Shown here: one piece after another, positions 33,263-40,103 of the stretch
How positions within the stretch are numbered: position 1 is the stretch's first letter
Layout: the number at the start of each line of letters is the position of its first letter
Source of the DNA: JBNKEI01 sp050288705
Lineage (GTDB): Bacteria > Myxococcota > Myxococcia > Myxococcales > UBA5297
NCBI GenBank assembly: GCA_050288705.1
Contig: JBNKEI010000012.1
Span: forward strand, 1 to 45,496
Direction: 5' to 3'
DNA: 45,496 bases
Program-made: the position numbers and the translations under genes
Notes under the pieces: model-generated
What the model saw: only the letters and a program-made list of their open reading frames with translations
What the model was told of the DNA's origin: nothing
Databases searched by the model: none

Positions 33263-34678
33263 ATGGTAAGTCCAATTTTAGATCGCGATACAATCGCAGA
33301 AGAAGCTTGTTCCATTCTTAGCAAATTGCGTAACACTTCTGGTCCAGGAGCCAATAAGCTGGCTGATGTCAAAAACGCAGTCGAAAAAAATGTCTCTCTA
33401 GAATTTAACACGTACTTCTTTTTCCTTCGTAAACATCACTACATAAGCATGGACCGCGATGCTTGCCTCCAACTCACTCCCGAAGGGGAAAAAATTCTCG
33501 ACGGAGATAACAAAGAGCGATTTCTCGATGCGGTTAAGAACTATTTTTCTAGCCGCTTGACCGAGGGACTTAAGCCCTCGACAGATATCATTCTCGAAGA
33601 GGACGATACGGATACGTCACCTCCGCCTATCCCTTCCGACATAGAGCCAGTTCGCACGACTACTTCAGTCACTTCTAATTCAACCAACCCATCTAATCGC
33701 ATCGCCGAGCGTCGTCCCCGCATCAACATTGGAGATTCCGAATCTTCCAGGAGTGAGCCCATGCGTTCAGCGACTGCCGACACCCGAGGCCAAGAACTCG
33801 ATCTTCGCTACGCCAAATATGACGCATTAGGTCAAGGCCCACTGGGAACCGTATACCGGGGGCGCCATTCTGCTCTCGGATTGGATGTGGTAATCAAGGA
33901 ACTAAAGGACATTTTTGGGTATTTTTCTTTTCTACAGCGTGGTGACGTAATTAAGCGCCTAAAGCGAGAAATTTGCGCACAGGCATTGGTAAGACATCCT
34001 TCCGTAGTTTCCATTCTCGACCAGAACTGCGATGTAAATCGACCATACTACGTATTAGAAATCTGTATGGGGGGTAATTTACGCAATCGTTTGGATCAAT
34101 GCGCAGGAAAAGGCCTTCCCCCCGATGAAGCAATTCGTTACTTCCTACAACTTTGTTATGCCCTTCGAGCTGCTCATTCCCTAGGATTGACTCACTGCAA
34201 TATTAAACCCGAAAATGTGCTTTTCGATCACATGGGAAATATTAAGCTCGCGGACTTCGGCCTGAATAGGGTTATCGAAGTAGATCCTGCCAAGGGAATG
34301 CCACAGGTTTTCGTTGGAACAGGTGGAATAACCTATATGAGCCCCGAACAGCTATTACGCGCTTCCAAAGAATTGGACGTCACCGCTGATATCTATAGCC
34401 TGGGAATTCTTTTTTACGAAATGCTTACAGGTCAGCTTCCAGGAAGACGTTCACCAATGCCCTCTGCAATTAACTCTAAGGTTCCCTCCAAAGTCGATTC
34501 TATGTTCGACAAAATGACCCAAGACCACAGTGAAAATCGCTATCCTGATATCAATGCGTTGCTTTCGGAGTTTTACTCTGCCTTTGACGACGGCTCCTTC
34601 TTGAAAAAAGGAGACATGATTCTCTCTTCTGATATCCAAGAAACTTCTTCTCTGCTTCCCGATACTACGCCATCATAA
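33263..34678 (+). CDS. Ser/Thr kinase-fold protein with winged-helix-like N-terminus; catalytic HRD altered to HCN
   Basis: 471 aa. Residues about 5-85 look like a winged helix (LADVKNAVEKN, YFFFLRKHHYI, then a wing with CLQLTPEGEKIL). A polar linker (100-180) rich in Ser, Thr and Pro follows. The kinase fold is at 183-455: P-loop GQGPLGTVYRG (190-200), VIK Lys212, helix-C Glu236, DFG (331-333) and MSPEQ. The catalytic loop reads HCNIKPEN (311-318): Arg and the catalytic Asp of HRDxKPEN are Cys and Asn. The rest of the active site is intact, so it may bind ATP but be poor at phosphotransfer. The ATG at 33263 has GGAG five bases upstream. It is 291 bases after the ExbD genes and ends in a strong terminator. 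Confidence 0.85.
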   Translation: MVSPILDRDTIAEEACSILSKLRNTSGPGANKLADVKNAVEKNVSLEFNTYFFFLRKHHYISMDRDACLQLTPEGEKILDGDNKERFLDAVKNYFSSRLTEGLKPSTDIILEEDDTDTSPPPIPSDIEPVRTTTSVTSNSTNPSNRIAERRPRINIGDSESSRSEPMRSATADTRGQELDLRYAKYDALGQGPLGTVYRGRHSALGLDVVIKELKDIFGYFSFLQRGDVIKRLKREICAQALVRHPSVVSILDQNCDVNRPYYVLEICMGGNLRNRLDQCAGKGLPPDEAIRYFLQLCYALRAAHSLGLTHCNIKPENVLFDHMGNIKLADFGLNRVIEVDPAKGMPQVFVGTGGITYMSPEQLLRASKELDVTADIYSLGILFYEMLTGQLPGRRSPMPSAINSKVPSKVDSMFDKMTQDHSENRYPDINALLSEFYSAFDDGSFLKKGDMILSSDIQETSSLLPDTTPS

Positions 34679-34703
34679 GAATTCATAACCCTTTACAACT
34701 CAA

Positions 34704-34742
34704 ATATGGACTCCCCTTAAGACGAGGGAGCCATATTTTTTT
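34704..34742. terminator. Bidirectional intrinsic terminator
   Basis: ATATGG-A-CTCCC pairs with GGGAG-CCATAT around a 10-base loop with one bulged base and is followed by TTTTTT on the plus strand. On the minus strand the same stem ends in CCATATTTG, so it can also stop the opposite transcript to some degree. It lies between the convergent kinase-like and Crp genes. Confidence 0.88.
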
Positions 34743-34749
34743 GTTACTG

Positions 34750-35505
34750 CTACTTTTCTTTGACTGCAATCTGACGAAGAGAGTTCCGATCCTTAATACA
34801 TAGTAAACGACCAACGTTCCCCAGATGTCCGTCACGCTTCATTTCATTTATAAGGGTAGACACGAACGAGCGCGATGCTCCGACTAAATCAGCGAGGTCT
34901 TGTTGGGTTACACCTCGCAAATCGACCTCGCCCCCGTGAGGACATTTTTCCCCCAGAATTTCCGCTAGTTGCAAAAGGGTCTCGGCTAAGCGAGCGGGAA
35001 CCTCCTTGAAGGTGACTCCCAGCAGGCGTCTACGCATATTTCGAATGCGTTCGTTTTGCGCTCGAATAATATCCACCGCCAAGGAAGGACGACTCTCCAC
35101 CAAATCGCGAAATTCACTTCCGTCCATAGACCACACTTCGGCTTCGCCAGCAGCAATAGCTGTTTCTTCGGTGCAATAGCCGGTTTCTCCCAGAGAAAAT
35201 TCTCCAAACAAGTCGCCAGCACGAAGAATGGCCAACACTGAACGCTCACCGTTGCGCCCCGTTCGCACCAACCTCACTCTCCCCCGCTTCAGCAAACAGA
35301 CCTGGTCAGCAGATTCTCCCGGACGATAAATCACTGCGTTGTGGTGATAGTTCTCCACCCGAAAATAGCCTCTAAAATCAACGACGTCAGCTCCTATGGG
35401 CACTGACGGAGTCGCAACTATGTTTACACTGCCAACGGTTTGCACGACTGCTTTAGAGACACCTAAAGCCGCCGAAGTCATTCCACCCGCTTTTTGCAAA
35501 CGCAT
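34750..35505 (-). CDS. Crp/Fnr-family transcription regulator
   Basis: 251 aa. A 45-residue leader precedes a cyclic-nucleotide-binding-type beta-roll (about 46-155: AVIYRPGESADQVCLLKRGR, LRAGDLFGEFSLGETGYCTE). A long dimer helix (160-180) and a winged helix with TQQDLADLVGASRSFVSTLI as the recognition part follow. The Fnr iron-sulfur Cys cluster is missing, so oxygen sensing through 4Fe-4S is unlikely. The ligand pocket GEFSLGETGYCTE lacks the full RxS cAMP phosphate motif, so cAMP binding is uncertain. The ATG at 35505 was preferred to a TTG at 35517 because GGAG lies six bases before it. A symmetric sequence lies 35 bases upstream and could be its own operator. Confidence 0.92.
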   Translation of the reverse strand: MRLQKAGGMTSAALGVSKAVVQTVGSVNIVATPSVPIGADVVDFRGYFRVENYHHNAVIYRPGESADQVCLLKRGRVRLVRTGRNGERSVLAILRAGDLFGEFSLGETGYCTEETAIAAGEAEVWSMDGSEFRDLVESRPSLAVDIIRAQNERIRNMRRRLLGVTFKEVPARLAETLLQLAEILGEKCPHGGEVDLRGVTQQDLADLVGASRSFVSTLINEMKRDGHLGNVGRLLCIKDRNSLRQIAVKEK

Positions 35506-35539
35506 TTTTTTCTCCAAATTTGCGCCCCCCTTAAGAGGC

Positions 35540-35555
35540 TTTGGTTAACGCCAAA
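35540..35555. promoter_or_regulatory. Candidate operator upstream of the Crp-like gene
   Basis: TTTGG, six bases (TTAACG), CCAAA: a 5-6-5 dyad of the geometry used by Crp/Fnr proteins (TGTGA-N6-TCACA), 35 bases before the Crp-like start. Autoregulation is inference. Confidence 0.35.
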
Positions 35556-35745
35556 TTAATTTCCAATTCGCATGCCATCGGGCAGATATTTTTTTCAACA
35601 GGCTAAAAGCCGAGAATTTTCATAACTTACTGCGTGCATACAACCAATATCCCTAACTATCGAAAGCACGTTTTATTCAAACCGTAAAGAGATTGATTAA
35701 ACACTTGATTCAATTGGAAGCTACGCGGGTATTTTTTCTCTTACT

Positions 35746-35770
35746 GGTGTTTATACATCGAATAAACACC
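35746..35770. repeat. Perfect 9-bp inverted repeat in AT-rich spacer
   Basis: GGTGTTTAT, seven-base loop ACATCGA, ATAAACACC. The plus strand continues TCCTCCCATTTTT, which could make it a terminator of an unannotated plus-strand RNA; the minus strand has no T run. Confidence 0.5.
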
Positions 35771-35890
35771 TCCTCCCATTTTTACACCATTTCTCTACAA
35801 ATACTTTCAATTGAATACCAATTCGCACTGCACATACATATACATTCACTTTCGCTCGTTTATTCTTTATGTAATTATTTATTGTCTTCC

Positions 35891-37294
35891 TTAAGAGCTA
35901 TTAGCGCACTCTTCCTGATAACTCAAGGCTGATAAACCGTGACGATATTTACGAAGTTTTCTTTCCAAAGTGGGACGACTAATCCCCAGCAACTGACATG
36001 CCTTTCCCTTATGTCCACTAGTAGCGTCCAGAGCCTTAAGAATATGAACTCGTTCAACCTCTGCAAGACTAGCCAAGGGTTCCGGCTTGGCTTTTCTTAG
36101 TAGTGAGTTTGGCTCGTTATCAAAAGAAGGTAAGTATTCGCGCAATAGCACTCCTCCGGGAGAAAGCACCACTGCACGCGTTAAAACGTTCTCTAATTCC
36201 CTAACATTTCCCGGCCAATGCAATGCGCATAAGTGCCTCATTACATCAACGGGGACTGTGGTTACCTGTTTGTGGACCTTCTCATTGATTTTGGCTAGAA
36301 GGTGCTGCACCAATACAGGGATATCTTCTTTGCGCTCGCGAAGAGGAGGCATTTCTAGAGTCACTACTTTCAATCGTTGAAATAAATCCTCTCGGAAACG
36401 GCTTTGGTTCACCTCGTTTTCTAATAACCGGTTGGTAGCGGCTATTACGCGAGCTTGTAGAGGAATTCGCTTTACCCCGCCCACGCGTTCGAATTCCCTT
36501 TCCTGCAGCACGCGTAAAAGCTTGGCCTGCAAAGGTAAAGATAGGTCGCCTATTTCGTCCAAAAACACAGTGCCTTGTTCGGCTATTTCGAATTTTCCGG
36601 GTTTAGAATTTTGTGCCCCAGTAAACGAGCCTTTTTCGTGCCCAAACAGCTCACTCTCTAGAAGAGTATCTACTATCGCTGAGCAATTAATTCCCACAAA
36701 TGGTCTTTCGTTTTCATCGCTAAAATTATGAATCACCTTCGCAATGAGTTCTTTCCCTGTTCCACTTTCTCCTGTAATGAGCACCGATGCCCGACTAGCG
36801 GCAATTTTTCCCACTTCTTTAAGAATTCCCTGCATTCGCGCGCTTACGCCGACAATGTCACCTACCCGCGTAGGCACGACCGAGGGTCTAGTCATTGCTT
36901 TACGCGAGAGCCGCCGAACTTCCATGGCCCTATCAACAACCGCGTCCAAAGCAGAAGGATCACGAAATGGTTTGTGAAGATAATCGAACGCCCCCAGTTT
37001 CATCGCCCGAATAGTCGTTTCCATGTCGTAATGTGCGGTAATTATTATCACCGGCGAATTCGGCGCAAGCTTTCTAAAAGTTGGCAGAATATCTAGCGAT
37101 GAGCCATCGGGAAGCATCATATCCAGAATAATTAAATCTGGTTTATCGCGTTCCACCAGCCTAAGAGCTTCTTTTCCATGGCCGGCAGCTGTAACCAAAA
37201 AAGGATTTCCCGCTTTGTCCAAGCGGTCCTCAAAATGCATTTTTAGGGTTTCCAGCAAACTGGAATCATCATCCACAAGAAGTAGATTTTCCAT
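35891..37294 (-). CDS. NtrC-type sigma54-dependent response regulator
   Basis: 467 aa, three domains. Receiver (1-120): acidic VDDD (7-10), phosphoacceptor D58 in IILDMMLPDG, K108 in YLHKPF. AAA+ domain (about 145-375): Walker A GESGTGKE (175-182), the sigma54-contact loop GSFTGA (222-227, Ser for the usual Ala), Walker B VFLDEIGD and the Arg-finger stretch REDLFQRL. C-terminal Fis-type helix-turn-helix (about 420-455: ALDATSGHKGKACQLLGISR). All key residues are intact, so it should be active if phosphorylated. The ATG at 37294 has GGGGGAT just before it. It follows the degenerate histidine kinase gene by about 100 bases, which looks like its partner. Confidence 0.95.
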   Translation of the reverse strand: MENLLLVDDDSSLLETLKMHFEDRLDKAGNPFLVTAAGHGKEALRLVERDKPDLIILDMMLPDGSSLDILPTFRKLAPNSPVIIITAHYDMETTIRAMKLGAFDYLHKPFRDPSALDAVVDRAMEVRRLSRKAMTRPSVVPTRVGDIVGVSARMQGILKEVGKIAASRASVLITGESGTGKELIAKVIHNFSDENERPFVGINCSAIVDTLLESELFGHEKGSFTGAQNSKPGKFEIAEQGTVFLDEIGDLSLPLQAKLLRVLQEREFERVGGVKRIPLQARVIAATNRLLENEVNQSRFREDLFQRLKVVTLEMPPLRERKEDIPVLVQHLLAKINEKVHKQVTTVPVDVMRHLCALHWPGNVRELENVLTRAVVLSPGGVLLREYLPSFDNEPNSLLRKAKPEPLASLAEVERVHILKALDATSGHKGKACQLLGISRPTLERKLRKYRHGLSALSYQEECANSS

Positions 37295-37393
37295 ATCCCC
37301 CAAACCTTGCTGAAAACATTTCCACCACTTGGGACATCAACATGTAAGTCTTTAAACCCTTCCTACATCTTTTTTTCGAAAAATAGTTTTCTA

Positions 37394-38407
37394 TCACTCA
37401 CGAACAGGAAGGAAAAGCCGATAGACAAAATGTTCGTTAATCTTGGCTTGGCTGGAAACCTCTGGAGATTGGCGAGCATCCAGTTGTCGAGGAAATACGC
37501 TTAGACTCCCCCCATGGTCTTGAACAATCTTGCGTACCATAGCGATAGTCAGCGAATTTCTTTTTTGAAAACGCGCCGATTCATGTACTGGGGGTGAAAT
37601 TCCACAAATATCGATAGACACGCCATTTTCCGCTCGTCTTGCCTGGATTACCAGCGGCTTGTAACCGCTCCAACGCCATGTTTGTATTACTAGATACACA
37701 AGAACCAGTCGCATACGTACCGAGTCTACCTGAACAAAAGGCAAATCAGCGCTCACATCCACCTGCAAAGATATGGGCAACGAATGAGAGCCATTGGTTT
37801 CTAACTGAACTTCCTGCAGAGATTGCTTTAAAAGATCTTTGGCGTCCAACGGTTCGAGTACTAGTGATGGCGAGCGAAAGAGCTCGGAAATAGCAGTCAG
37901 GACCCGCTCAACCGTTCGAATTTCGCGATCTGCAATAGACAAACGCCGACATGTCCTTTCATCTATACCATGTGACTGAGCCAACGTTTGAACTACCATT
38001 TTTATAGAGGCTAAAGGATTACGAATTTCATGAGTAATAGATGAAGCAAATTCTTTTAGATCGCTTTTCTGGAAAGTTACCTCCTCGAATTGCACGAGAA
38101 TAAGTTGAATTCCTGTTATGCTACGCGACCAAAAAACTTTTAGATTTTTTCCGGTTCCAAAGGCAAAAGTACAGAAACATCCCGCTTCACCCTCCAAGTT
38201 TGGAATTGGATTCATTAGCTTGTCTAGAGTACTATGTAGTAATAAGGAAGGCTTTTTCCCTAATAGAGCAACAGTCCCTCCAGAGGCTAACGTAATACGG
38301 AATTTTTTATCTAAAAGCAATGAAACCAAAGTGCTGTATTCCGACCATGAGCAGGGAATCCCAGTCCCTCTCTTATATTTACTCACCACTGTCTTGCAAA
38401 AACTCAT
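37394..38407 (-). CDS. Histidine kinase-like protein with degenerate ATP-binding domain
   Basis: 337 aa, no membrane helix. A PAS-like region at about 30-112 (LLDKKFRITLASGG, LVQFEEVTFQ) leads to a normal dimerisation domain with H-box SSITHEIRNPLASIKM (His126). The ATPase domain is eroded: the N-box, usually NLLxNAxxA, is LVYLVIQTWRW (key Asn to Gln); the G1 box DxGxGI is DICGIS; the F-box is absent; and the G2 box GTGLGL is RNSLTI. Only the final IVQDHGGSLSV looks normal. ATP binding is therefore unlikely; it may be phosphorylated in trans or act as a phosphatase or scaffold for the NtrC protein. The start is uncertain: ATG 38407 is used, with ATG 38419 possible; longer forms reach into the divergent pseudokinase gene. 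Confidence 0.85.
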   Translation of the reverse strand: MSFCKTVVSKYKRGTGIPCSWSEYSTLVSLLLDKKFRITLASGGTVALLGKKPSLLLHSTLDKLMNPIPNLEGEAGCFCTFAFGTGKNLKVFWSRSITGIQLILVQFEEVTFQKSDLKEFASSITHEIRNPLASIKMVVQTLAQSHGIDERTCRRLSIADREIRTVERVLTAISELFRSPSLVLEPLDAKDLLKQSLQEVQLETNGSHSLPISLQVDVSADLPFVQVDSVRMRLVLVYLVIQTWRWSGYKPLVIQARRAENGVSIDICGISPPVHESARFQKRNSLTIAMVRKIVQDHGGSLSVFPRQLDARQSPEVSSQAKINEHFVYRLFLPVRE

Positions 38408-38506
38408 ATTTGAATACATTTCCTTGCTAGTTATGAAAAACGCATCGTGGACCTTTTCGAATTTCGCCGCAAAACCTCTATAATAGCAGCGAGCCAAGGG
38501 AGCAAT

Positions 38507-39697
38507 ATGCCATCGGAGAAAATGCATCCATCAGAGACCATGCGATTCGGGAAATATGCATTAATTGAGAAAATCTCTGTAGGCCCTCACGGAGAGGAAG
38601 TGTTTCTAGCACGTCAAGCAGGATTAGAAAAAACTATAGCGCTTAAACGCATTGCTAGCGAACGAATTCCATCCGATTCCATTCGCGAAACCCTACATAA
38701 AGCAAAAATGGCCGCTCAGCTACATCACCCTAATCTAGTGCAGATATACGACATTGGAAAAATGGATGGGGTCTACTTTATCGCCATGGAATACATATTT
38801 GGCCGCAATATGCGACGAATTCTTCCAAAGGCTGATAGCATGGGTGTTTGTATTCCAATCGCATACTCGTTACGCATTGCGAGTTCAGTCTGCGATGCTC
38901 TCTACTATACTCATGAGCGAACCGACTTGTATGGAAATGCATTGAATATCGTCCACCGCGAAATCTCCCCCGAGCACATATTTGTTTCTTTTGATGGAAC
39001 CGTAAAAGTAAAGCTCTCTAGCCTTGGTGTAGGAGAAAAAACCACCGAAAAAAGCTACCAATCTCCCGAGCAATATGCTGGCGAATCACTTGATCCTCGC
39101 TCCGATTTGTTTTCTCTAGGAGCAGTTCTTTACGAGTGCGTTACTGGGTACAAACTTTTCCCTGGTCCCGAGGAAGCAGTTTGCAAAGCAATTATGGACG
39201 GAAAAGTTCCCGCGCCTAGTTCTTTTAAGCCAGGCATTCCGGAATCAGTTGAGCGCATTCTTTTAAAGGCATTGTGCCGGAAAAAGAATGAGAGGTACGA
39301 GAATGCCCGACAAATGCAACAAGATATTGATTGCTTCCTTTCTCAATACGAATTCATGCCCTCCAATTCTCATTTGGCAAGCTTTTTGAAACAGCTTTTT
39401 TCTGACGAACTAGAAAAGGAAAAAAAGCAGCTAATGGCTTGCGGAAGTCATTCAAATTATATGAGAGAGATATTGGACTTATTAGATGATGAAAGTTCAT
39501 GCGCCGTACAATTGATACCTTTGCGACCTAAAGCGGAAAGGTCGGATTCTTCTTACACGGATAATTCAGAAAAGGTGCTTACTGTTTGCGTGGAAGCCGC
39601 AGTTTACGAGACCATCAAGGTTATTGCCGAGCGCAATTGCATTCCTATTGGAACCCTTTTGCGTGACGTACTTGCAAGTTACGTAAAATATAAGTGA
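38507..39697 (+). CDS. Pseudokinase fused to a ribbon-helix-helix-like C-terminal domain
   Basis: 396 aa. The kinase fold covers 13-280. The ATP Lys is kept (ALKRI, K47) but the P-loop is SVGPHGEEVFLA, the helix-C Glu is Lys65, the HRD is HRE (150-152), the catalytic Asn is His157 (SPEH) and DFG is SLG (172-174). These changes, in an otherwise typical myxobacterial kinase (IVHREISPEH then IFVSFDGTVKV), indicate no catalysis. Residues 280-350 are helical and acidic. The last 42 residues (355-396) read VLTVCVEAAVYETIKVIAER then NCIPIGTLLRDVLASYVKY: a beta strand and two helices in the pattern of CopG/Arc ribbon-helix-helix DNA-binding proteins. GGGAG lies four bases before the ATG at 38507. It is seven bases from the next gene, a receiver protein. 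Confidence 0.85.
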   Translation: MPSEKMHPSETMRFGKYALIEKISVGPHGEEVFLARQAGLEKTIALKRIASERIPSDSIRETLHKAKMAAQLHHPNLVQIYDIGKMDGVYFIAMEYIFGRNMRRILPKADSMGVCIPIAYSLRIASSVCDALYYTHERTDLYGNALNIVHREISPEHIFVSFDGTVKVKLSSLGVGEKTTEKSYQSPEQYAGESLDPRSDLFSLGAVLYECVTGYKLFPGPEEAVCKAIMDGKVPAPSSFKPGIPESVERILLKALCRKKNERYENARQMQQDIDCFLSQYEFMPSNSHLASFLKQLFSDELEKEKKQLMACGSHSNYMREILDLLDDESSCAVQLIPLRPKAERSDSSYTDNSEKVLTVCVEAAVYETIKVIAERNCIPIGTLLRDVLASYVKYK

Positions 39698-39704
39698 GGC
39701 CTTG

Positions 39705-40103
39705 ATGAAAAAAATTTTCGTTATCGATGACGATGACCTGATTTTAAAATCTCTGGTACGCTCATTAAATGGGCCGGGGATAGAAGTGGTTGCTTTTTGT
39801 TCGGGAGAAGAAGCACTTTCCCGCCTGAAAGAAAATCCTAACTTATTGATTTGCGACTATCATCTTCCCAAAACAAGTGGGCTTTCGGTTTTATCGAAAG
39901 CTAAGCAAGTGAACTCGGAAATTCGCACCCTATTGCTTTCGGGGGGAGTAAAAGACGAGCGCATTTCCGCAGCACTAGAATCAAAAACGTTGGATCAGTT
40001 CCTCACTAAACCATGGCATCATGACGAGCTTCTTAGCATGACCCGGAGCCTCCTGAACGATCCTTGCCCGGCTGAGTGCGCAGTTGTTCTCGAAGGCTAC
40101 TAA
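39705..40103 (+). CDS. Single-domain response regulator (receiver only)
   Basis: 132 aa, a CheY-like receiver without an output domain. Acidic pocket IDDDD (7-11), phosphoacceptor D51 in LLICDYHLPK, Ser in LLLSGG and K102 in FLTKPW are all present, so it should accept phosphate. FLTKPW resembles receivers attached to HD-GYP or hybrid kinases. GAGG lies five bases before the ATG. It is co-transcribed with the pseudokinase. Its 3' 71 bases overlap the 3' end of the helicase gene on the other strand. The final 15 residues (PCPAECAVVLEGY) lie in that overlap and extend past the fold. Confidence 0.93.
   Translation: MKKIFVIDDDDLILKSLVRSLNGPGIEVVAFCSGEEALSRLKENPNLLICDYHLPKTSGLSVLSKAKQVNSEIRTLLLSGGVKDERISAALESKTLDQFLTKPWHHDELLSMTRSLLNDPCPAECAVVLEGY

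Larger units (their letters stand above)
35506..35890. other. Intergenic region, 385 bases, AT-rich
   Basis: Separates two minus-strand genes. From about 35640 to 35890 the sequence is clearly AT-richer than its surroundings. It holds the palindrome 35540-35555 and a perfect 9-bp hairpin at 35746-35770. An open frame on the plus strand (35693-35932) has no ribosome site and a composition unlike a protein. The Crp promoter must lie on the minus strand here. Confidence 0.5.

Noticed and set aside
35693..35932. A 79-residue plus-strand frame in the AT-rich spacer
   Set aside because: Composition is rich in Leu, Ile, Ser and His from AT-rich DNA, it has no ribosome site, and it runs into the NtrC gene on the other strand.
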